Shown: positions 5,547 through 10,077 of the stretch, piece after piece
Layout: every line of letters starts with the position of its first letter
How positions within the stretch are numbered: position 1 is the first letter of the stretch
NCBI GenBank assembly: GCA_046593925.1
Contig: JBKJQN010000065.1
Location: 1-11,820, forward strand
Direction: 5' to 3'
Source: JAYVYM01 sp046593925
GTDB lineage: Bacteria > Actinomycetota > Actinomycetes > Mycobacteriales > SCTD01
DNA: 11,820 nt
Notes under the pieces: model-generated
What the model saw: the letters and a program-made list of their open reading frames with translations, nothing else
The model's database searches: none
What the model was told of the DNA's origin: nothing
Made by a program: the position numbers and the translations under genes

Positions 5547-5852
5547 GTGAGCGACAGCGCGCAGGCCCCGTCGGCGGCCCGCGGGGAGGGCGGGCCAGGC
5601 GGCTCGTCCCGTGTCGGCCGGCGACGTGACGGCGGGCCGGGACGGATCCGCAGCATCGCGGTCTTCTACCGACAGGTGGTGGCCGAGCTCCGCAAGGTGA
5701 TCTGGCCGTCCCGCCAGGAGCTGATCACCTACACGAGCGTCGTCCTCGTCTTCGTCGTGTTCATGGTGCTGCTGGTCAGTCTGTTCGATTTCGCGTTCTC
5801 GCAGGCCGTGCTGAAGGTCTTCGGCGGCGACCCGGCGTCGACCACCGGCTGA
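5547..5852 (+). CDS. secE: Preprotein translocase subunit SecE
   Basis: This 101-residue inner-membrane subunit clamps SecY in the SecYEG protein export channel. The N-terminal ~35 residues are Gly/Arg/Ser-rich and cytoplasmic. The family motif FYRQVVAELRKVIWPSRQEL (40-59) is the amphipathic helix with the conserved WPSRQE. A single transmembrane segment spans about 61-85 (SVVLVFVVFMVLLVSLF), and the C-terminus is short. The length is typical of single-span actinobacterial SecE. The GTG at 5547 was chosen because GAGGG (5537-5541) lies 5 bases upstream. The frame stays open far upstream, but that part would read through the tRNA-Trp gene. The stop is followed by a 53-base gap to nusG. Confidence 0.94.
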   Translation: MSDSAQAPSAARGEGGPGGSSRVGRRRDGGPGRIRSIAVFYRQVVAELRKVIWPSRQELITYTSVVLVFVVFMVLLVSLFDFAFSQAVLKVFGGDPASTTG

Positions 5853-5893
5853 CCACCCCGCGCCGCGCCCACCCACCCCCGCACCCAGATCAG

Positions 5894-5898
5894 AAGGA
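5894..5898 (+). promoter_or_regulatory. Ribosome binding site choosing the nusG start
   Basis: AAGGA lies only 1 base before the GTG at 5900 but 7 bases before the in-frame GTG at 5906. The spacing favours 5906 as the true start. Confidence 0.7.
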
Positions 5899-5905
5899 CG
5901 TGTCC

Positions 5906-6784
5906 GTGTCCCAGCCGCCCAGCCCGTCCGACCCCGAGCCCGGCGACAGCCAGGTGTCCGGGCAGGGCCCCTCGTCGGAGCAGGCCGAGGCCGTCGACAG
6001 CACACCGGACGGTGTCGCCCCGGCCACCGGTGCCGGGACCGGCGCCGCCGACGAGGCCGAGCTCGGAGCGGGCGGCGTCGACGACGCCCCCAGCGGCTAC
6101 CTCGACGACGCGTCGCCCGAAGGCGTCGGCACGGCAGCCTTCGACGCCGAGACCGACGCCGTGACCGACGCGGCGCAGGAGGCAGGCGTGGCGCCGGAGG
6201 TCGCAGAGGAGGATCTCGACCCGGCCGATGCGATGAAGTTGGTCCTGTCCGGTCTGCCTGGCGACTGGTACGTCGTGCACTCCTACGCCGGCTACGAGAA
6301 CAAGGTGAAGGCCAACCTCGAGAGCCGGATCCAGAGCCTCAACATGGAGGACTTCATCTTTCAGATCGAGGTCCCGACCGAGGAGGTCATGGAGGTCAAG
6401 GGCGGTAAGCGCCAGGCCGTCGTACGAAAGAAGCTGCCCGGCTACCTGTTCGTCCGGATGGACCTCACCGACGAGTCCTGGTCGGCGGTCCGCAACACCC
6501 CGGGCGTCACCGGCTTTGTCGGCCAGACCTCGCGTCCGACGCCGCTGACCCTCGACGAGGTCGTCAAGCAGCTGGCCGAGCCCAAGCAGAAGACCGTGGT
6601 CGCCACGAAGGCCGTCGACTTCGAGGTCGGCGAGTCGATCACGGTCACCGACGGCCCGTTCGACACCCTCCCCGCGACCATCAACGAGATTAACCTCGAC
6701 AGCCAGAAGCTCAAGGTGCTGGTGTCGATCTTCGGCCGCGAGACACCGGTCGAGCTGTCCTTCAACCAGGTCGCCAAGCTCTAG
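5906..6784 (+). CDS. nusG: Transcription termination/antitermination factor NusG
   Basis: This 292-residue NusG binds RNA polymerase and links it to Rho and to the ribosomal protein S10. Residues 1 to about 115 form an acidic, low-complexity extension rich in Asp, Glu, Ala and Gly, a common actinobacterial feature. The NGN domain follows at about 119-225 (DWYVVHSYAGYENKVKANLE and KKLPGYLFVRMDL are diagnostic). The KOW domain is at about 237-292 (FEVGESITVTDGPFDTLPAT and KLKVLVSIFGRETPVELSF). The start at GTG 5906 was preferred over GTG 5900 on ribosome-binding-site spacing. The stop is TAG at 6782-6784. Together with secE and rplK it forms the classical secE-nusG-rplKA cluster. Confidence 0.95.
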   Translation: MSQPPSPSDPEPGDSQVSGQGPSSEQAEAVDSTPDGVAPATGAGTGAADEAELGAGGVDDAPSGYLDDASPEGVGTAAFDAETDAVTDAAQEAGVAPEVAEEDLDPADAMKLVLSGLPGDWYVVHSYAGYENKVKANLESRIQSLNMEDFIFQIEVPTEEVMEVKGGKRQAVVRKKLPGYLFVRMDLTDESWSAVRNTPGVTGFVGQTSRPTPLTLDEVVKQLAEPKQKTVVATKAVDFEVGESITVTDGPFDTLPATINEINLDSQKLKVLVSIFGRETPVELSFNQVAKL

Positions 6785-6817
6785 CTCCGGCCCCCTCGAA
6801 CTCAAGAGAGAACAGAC

Positions 6818-7249
6818 ATGCCTCCCAAGAAGAAGCTCTCAGCCGTCATCAAGCTGCAGATCAAGGCCGGCGTGGCGACGCCGGCGCCGCCGGTCGGCCC
6901 CGCGCTCGGCCAGCACGGCGTCAACATCATGGAGTTCTGCAAGCAGTACAACGCCGCGACCGAGAGCCAGCGCGGGGACATCGTCCCGGTCGAGATCTCG
7001 GTGTTCGAGGACCGCTCCTTCACCTTCATCACCAAGACCCCGCCCGCCGCACGGCTGATTCTGAAGGCCGCCGGTGTGGACAAGGGCTCCCCGACGCCGC
7101 ACACCAAGAAGGTCGCGACGATTTCCCGGGCGCAGGTCCGCGAGATCGCCACGACGAAGCTGTCGGACCTCAACGCCAACGATGTCGACGCCGCCGCCAA
7201 CATCATTGCCGGTACGGCCCGCTCGATGGGTATCACCGTCTCCGACTGA
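6818..7249 (+). CDS. rplK: 50S ribosomal protein L11
   Basis: This 143-residue protein has the standard family length. It binds the GTPase-associated centre of 23S rRNA at the base of the stalk. The N-terminal domain contains ATPAPPVGPALGQHGVNIME (20-39), whose prolines line the thiostrepton and micrococcin pocket. The C-terminal RNA-binding domain runs from about 72 to the end and includes KKVATISRAQVREIATTK (97-114) and NDVDAAANIIAGTARSMGI (121-139). The ATG at 6818 follows a weak purine stretch (AAGAGAGAA, 6804-6812) and lies 33 bases after nusG. The proline pocket is intact, so nothing here predicts thiopeptide resistance. Confidence 0.97.
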   Translation: MPPKKKLSAVIKLQIKAGVATPAPPVGPALGQHGVNIMEFCKQYNAATESQRGDIVPVEISVFEDRSFTFITKTPPAARLILKAAGVDKGSPTPHTKKVATISRAQVREIATTKLSDLNANDVDAAANIIAGTARSMGITVSD

Positions 7250-7373
7250 GCTGGCGCCGACGGCATCACCGGCGGGACCGCACCATCCAAAAGACCCGCA
7301 CCGCCCGTGGGAGGGCCCGGACCGTCCGGACCCGCCGACCACCACCTGCCGCTCCGGCAGAGAGGACGAGATC

Positions 7374-8099
7374 GTGAAGCGCAGCAAGGCCTGGACCGCG
7401 GCAGCGGCCAAGATCGACGCCGATAAGGCGTACTCCCCGCTCGAGGCCGTCCGCCTCGCGAAGCAGACCAGCACCGTGAAGTACGACGCGACTGTCGAGG
7501 TGGCCATGCGTCTGGGCGTCGACCCCCGCAAGGCCGACCAGATGGTCCGCGGCACGGTCAACCTGCCGCATGGCACCGGCAAGGTCTCCCGCGTCATCGT
7601 CTTTGCCGCCGGCGAGAAGGCCGCCGAAGCCATCGCCGCGGGCGCCGACGAGGTCGGCGGCGACGACCTGATCGAGAGGATCCAGAAGGGCTTTCTCGAC
7701 TTCGATGCCGCGGTGGCGACCCCGGACCAGATGGGGAAGGTCGGTAAGATCGCCCGCATCCTCGGGCCGCGCGGCCTGATGCCCAACCCCAAGACCGGCA
7801 CCGTGACGACCGACGTCACCAAGGCCGTGCAGGACATCAAGGGCGGCAAGGTCAACTTCCGGGTCGACAAGCAGGCCAACCTGCATCTGGTCATCGGCAA
7901 GGCGTCTTTCGACGAGAAGCTGCTGGTCGAGAACTACGGCGCGGCACTCGATGAGGTCGGCCGGGCCAAGCCGTCGGCCGCCAAGGGCAAGTTCCTGAAG
8001 AAGATCACCGTCAGCACGACAATGGGTCCGGGCATCCCGGTGGACCCGAACCGCACCCGCAACCTGCTCGAGGACGGCTCCGACACCCGCCCGGAGTAG
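7374..8099 (+). CDS. rplA: 50S ribosomal protein L1
   Basis: This 241-residue protein forms the mobile L1 stalk that helps release deacylated tRNA from the E site. In many bacteria it also represses its own operon by binding mRNA. The signature LGPRGLMPNPKTGTVT (130-145) and the TMGPGIPVDPNRTRN segment (216-230) are intact. The start is GTG at 7374, preceded by AGAGGA (7361-7366) at 7-base spacing; the protein begins KRSKAWTAAAAKID. The frame is open further upstream, but that part overlaps rplK and is not L1-like. The C-terminus LLEDGSDTRPE is slightly longer and more acidic than in the L1 proteins I recall. A 124-base spacer separates it from rplK. Confidence 0.96.
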   Translation: MKRSKAWTAAAAKIDADKAYSPLEAVRLAKQTSTVKYDATVEVAMRLGVDPRKADQMVRGTVNLPHGTGKVSRVIVFAAGEKAAEAIAAGADEVGGDDLIERIQKGFLDFDAAVATPDQMGKVGKIARILGPRGLMPNPKTGTVTTDVTKAVQDIKGGKVNFRVDKQANLHLVIGKASFDEKLLVENYGAALDEVGRAKPSAAKGKFLKKITVSTTMGPGIPVDPNRTRNLLEDGSDTRPE

Positions 8100-8141
8100 C
8101 TGCGGTGGCTTTCCAGGGGTGAATCAGGGCTGGCAGGGCGC

Positions 8142-8161
8142 CCGCCGCCGCCGGCCGGCGG
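8142..8161 (+). terminator. Weak hairpin after rplA
   Basis: CCGCCG (8142-8147) and CGGCGG (8156-8161) form a 6-bp stem with an 8-base loop, 43 bases after rplA and next to the proposed rplJ promoter. No T-tract follows. In such GC-rich DNA this may be incidental. Confidence 0.25.
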
Positions 8162-8179
8162 ACCACCTGGCTGGACTGC

Positions 8180-8185
8180 TAGTCT
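8180..8185 (+). promoter_or_regulatory. Probable -10 element of the rplJ promoter
   Basis: TAGTCT fits TAnnnT and is followed directly by a T-rich TTCGACC stretch. The best -35 candidate (GCGGAC, 8158-8163) is poor. A separate promoter before rplJ is expected from the 287-base gap and from other actinobacteria. Confidence 0.4.
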
Positions 8186-8246
8186 TTCGACCGACCGTCA
8201 CCCGAGACCGCTGGTCGCTCCCTCCGGGGAGCGGAAGGCCCTGCAT

Positions 8247-8271
8247 CGCGCAGGCGACCCGCGCAGGCGAC
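8247..8271 (+). repeat. Tandem 12-bp direct repeat in the rplJ leader
   Basis: CGCGCAGGCGAC occurs twice without mismatch, at 8247-8258 and 8260-8271, separated by one C (period 13). Confidence 0.85.
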
Positions 8272-8305
8272 ACGGCCAGACTCCGAGCCCTCTCGGTCGC
8301 CTCTG

Positions 8306-8333
8306 ACGCCCCGTGCGCTGTGCGCCGGGGCGT
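8306..8333 (+). terminator. Hairpin in the rplJ leader (attenuator or structural element)
   Basis: ACGCCCC (8306-8312) pairs perfectly with GGGGCGT (8327-8333). An inner GCGC/GCGC stem (8315-8318, 8322-8325) closes on a 3-base TGT loop. It lies 53 bases before the rplJ start. No T-tract follows, so a structural role in the leader is as likely as termination. Confidence 0.5.
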
Positions 8334-8386
8334 TCGCGCGTGCGGGCCCCCGACAGGGACCCGGCCCGATCCCCGAGAGCAGGCCC

Positions 8387-9121
8387 ATGGCCACCGACAC
8401 CGCGCAGTCAGCTCCCGAGCAGCCGCCGGCCGAGCACCGGCGGGCCACCGTGCGGCCAGACAAGGCCGCTGCGGTCGCTGAGCTCACCGAGGCTTTTCGC
8501 ACGTCTACCGCGGCTGTGCTGACGGAGTACCGCGGCCTGTCCGTCAAGCAGGTCACTGCGCTGCGGGTGGCCCTCGGTAGCGACACCTCGTACATCATCG
8601 TCAAAAATACGCTGACCCGGCTGGCGGCCACCGAGGCCGGGCTGGACGGCCTGCTCGGACTGCTCTCCGGCCCGACTGCCGTGGCGTTCGTCAAGGGCGA
8701 GCCGGTCGAGGCCGCCAGGGCCTTGCGCGACTACGCCCGGGCCAACCCGGCGCTCATCGTCAAGGGCGGTGTCCTCGACGGCGAGCCGCTCTCGGTCGAT
8801 GAGATCCGCAAGCTTGCCGATCTTGAGTCCCGTGAGGTGCTGCTGGCAAAGATGGCGGGCGCTCTGAAGGCCTCGCTGTCGAACGCCGTGTATCTGCTCA
8901 ACGCACCGCTTGCCCAGGTCGCCCGCCTCGCAGCTGCCCTGCAGGCCAAGGCCGAGCAGGACCCGTCGATCATCGGCGGTGCCGGTACGCCGACAGCCGT
9001 CGAAGCCCCCGACAACGAGCCGGCGGCCGAGACCCTCACGGTCGACGCCCCCGCGGAAGATGCCGCGGCGGCCAGCGCCGAGGCAGCCCCCGAGACCGAC
9101 GACACGCCGCAGACCACCTGA
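8387..9121 (+). CDS. rplJ: 50S ribosomal protein L10 with long acidic C-terminal extension
   Basis: L10 anchors the L7/L12 dimers to the ribosome and often represses its own operon. At 244 residues this protein is much longer than the usual ~175. The core (about 24-194) has RPDKAAAVAELTEAFRTSTA, VLTEYRGLSVKQVTALR (44-60), YIIVKNTLTRLA (69-80), LSGPTAVAF (93-101) and the C-terminal helix PLAQVARLAAALQAKAEQ (174-191) that carries L7/L12. Residues about 195-244 add a Pro/Ala/Asp/Glu-rich tail with no recognisable domain, and about 20 extra residues precede the core. The ATG at 8387 follows GAGAG (8375-8379) at 7-base spacing. The rplJ-rplL gap is 89 bases, C-rich and G-poor. Confidence 0.94.
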   Translation: MATDTAQSAPEQPPAEHRRATVRPDKAAAVAELTEAFRTSTAAVLTEYRGLSVKQVTALRVALGSDTSYIIVKNTLTRLAATEAGLDGLLGLLSGPTAVAFVKGEPVEAARALRDYARANPALIVKGGVLDGEPLSVDEIRKLADLESREVLLAKMAGALKASLSNAVYLLNAPLAQVARLAAALQAKAEQDPSIIGGAGTPTAVEAPDNEPAAETLTVDAPAEDAAAASAEAAPETDDTPQTT

Positions 9122-9210
9122 GGCTCGGACCGTACGGCACCAGCCCCACCCCCCACCCACTCCGGAGTCCGGCACCACACCGCGACCCGCACAGCAACGA
9201 GGAGCCACGC

Positions 9211-9594
9211 ATGGCCAAGCTCAGCACCGACGAGCTGCTCGACCAGTTCAAGGAGATGACGCTGATCGAGCTCTCCGGTTTCGTGAAGCAGTTCGAGGAG
9301 ACCTTCGGCGTTACGGCGGCCGCTCCGGTCGCCGCCGCGGCGCCAGCTGCCGGTGGCGCGGCTGCCGAGGAGGTCGCCGAGCAGGACGAGTTCGACGTCA
9401 TCCTCGAGGCTGCCGGCGAGAAGAAGATCCAGGTCATCAAGGAGGTGCGCACCATCACGAGCCTCGGGCTCAAGGAGGCCAAGGACCTCGTGGACGGCGC
9501 CCCGAAGGCCGTGCTGGAGAAGGCCACCAAGGAGGCTGCCGAGAAGGCCAAGACGGCTCTCCAGGCCGCCGGCGCCACGGTGACCGTCAAGTAG
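9211..9594 (+). CDS. rplL: 50S ribosomal protein L7/L12
   Basis: This 127-residue stalk protein recruits and activates translational GTPases. It is present in several copies per ribosome, bound to L10. The N-terminal dimerisation domain is at 1-33 (STDELLDQFKEMTLIELSGF). A flexible Ala/Pro/Gly hinge spans about 34-57. The C-terminal factor-binding domain is at about 58-127, with EFDVILEAAGEKKIQVIKEV (60-79) and LGLKEAKDLVDGAPK (85-99). The ATG at 9211 has GAGGAG (9199-9204) 6 bases upstream, a strong site that fits the extra synthesis this protein needs. A large hairpin starts 17 bases after the TAG stop. Confidence 0.98.
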   Translation: MAKLSTDELLDQFKEMTLIELSGFVKQFEETFGVTAAAPVAAAAPAAGGAAAEEVAEQDEFDVILEAAGEKKIQVIKEVRTITSLGLKEAKDLVDGAPKAVLEKATKEAAEKAKTALQAAGATVTVK

Positions 9595-9610
9595 CAGTCT
9601 GCCGCGTCGC

Positions 9611-9647
9611 GCACAGGGCGGTCCGCCAGCGGCGGGCCGCCCTGTGC
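9611..9647 (+). terminator. Long stable hairpin after rplL, terminator or attenuator
   Basis: GCACAGGGCGG (9611-9621) pairs perfectly with CCGCCCTGTGC (9637-9647). The stem continues through a T-G pair into CCGCC/GGCGG with an AGC loop, about 17 bp in all. No T-tract follows. It sits where E. coli has its partial terminator between rplL and rpoB, so partial termination setting the ratio of ribosomal protein to polymerase transcripts is plausible (inference). Confidence 0.75.
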
Positions 9648-9847
9648 CGTACCCGGCCTGGTCCGCGCAGCCTCGCCCCCCGTCGAGAGTGCAGCTGCGC
9701 GGCCCTGCCGGCTGGCCTGACGCAGGGGAAGTGACCTGGTGAAGGGGAGGCGCGGGAGGGCATGGGCCACTGCCATCGGGCCGGGCCCGGGTCTGCGTCG
9801 CGGTGGGTCAGCTGGACGTCCGCCGTCCCCAGCCACCCGTCTGGTCC

Positions 9848-9876
9848 TTGACGTCGGAGGCGTCGCTGGGCACGCT
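9848..9876 (+). promoter_or_regulatory. Possible upstream rpoB promoter
   Basis: TTGACG (9848-9853) is a near-consensus -35. With 17-base spacing the -10 would be CACGCT (9871-9876), which lacks the leading T. It is weaker than the promoter 60 bases downstream. Confidence 0.3.
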
Positions 9877-9908
9877 GTGGCCAGCAGTGGGTGCGGCGTG
9901 CACGACCC

Positions 9909-9937
9909 TAGACAGGCAGGTAGCTATGGGCTACGCT
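9909..9937 (+). promoter_or_regulatory. Probable main rpoB promoter
   Basis: TAGACA (9909-9914) differs from TTGACA by one base. It is separated by exactly 17 bases from TACGCT (9932-9937), a TAnnnT -10. Transcription would begin near 9944, giving a leader of about 135 bases before rpoB. Confidence 0.6.
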
Positions 9938-10062
9938 GCCACATTGCGCTGCATCCCGTCATATGACCGCCCGGGCCAGATGCCCCGGCAGGTGGGTCGG
10001 AGGAGCGGGCGCTCCGTCTGAGGTTCGTGGCAGGTCAGGGCAGCACCACGCCCGCTGCCGTC

Positions 10063-10070
10063 GGAAGGAA
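10063..10070 (+). promoter_or_regulatory. Ribosome binding site fixing the TTG start of rpoB
   Basis: GGAAGGAA lies 7 bases before TTG 10078. TTG starts are known for actinobacterial rpoB, and no ATG or GTG in this frame lies at the right distance. Confidence 0.75.
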
Positions 10071-10077
10071 CCCCCTG

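Larger units (their letters stand above)
8200..8386 (+). promoter_or_regulatory. rplJ 5' leader, candidate L10-leader autoregulatory RNA
   Basis: This non-coding stretch before rplJ has several structured elements. They are AGACCGCTGGTC (8205-8216) with GACC/GGTC pairing, a 7-bp hairpin with a TCCG loop (8216-8233), two copies of CGCGCAGGCGAC (8247-8258, 8260-8271), and a two-part hairpin at 8306-8333. In many bacteria the L10-(L12)4 complex binds the rplJ leader and represses translation (Rfam L10 leader family). The position, AGACCGCTGGTC and GCGCAGG-type elements fit what I recall of actinobacterial leaders. A covariance search was not possible, so the family assignment is inferred. Confidence 0.55.
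9648..10077. other. rplL-rpoB intergenic leader region, no credible gene
   Basis: This long non-coding stretch holds two promoter-like sequences (listed separately), a TTGCGCTGC motif at 9944-9952 just after the better -10, and a small GGAGC/GCTCC hairpin (10002-10015, loop GGGC). I recall a similar TTGCGCTGC element near rpoB promoters of other actinobacteria, which needs checking. A 75-codon open frame from GTG 9739 has arginine/glycine-rich random-looking composition and runs through the promoter, so I do not call it a gene. The rest is GC-rich sequence with no recognised element. Confidence 0.6.

Noticed and set aside
5729..6805. Minus-strand open frame opposite nusG
   Set aside because: It mirrors the nusG codons, gives a low-complexity Leu/Gly/Asp-rich product, and has no ribosome binding site or neighbour support.
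7250..7373. Possible L1-binding or promoter element in the rplK-rplA spacer (GC-rich partial palindrome near 7315-7335)
   Set aside because: The best stem is GGGcCCGG/CCGGaCCC with a mismatch and a 5-base loop. There is no clear -10 and it does not match a known L1 target, so it was not called.
9739..9966. Small plus-strand open frame (75 codons, GTG start) in the rplL-rpoB gap
   Set aside because: A weak GGGGAAG lies upstream, but the product is Arg/Gly/Pro-rich without a motif and the frame overlaps the probable rpoB promoter. Not supported as a gene.
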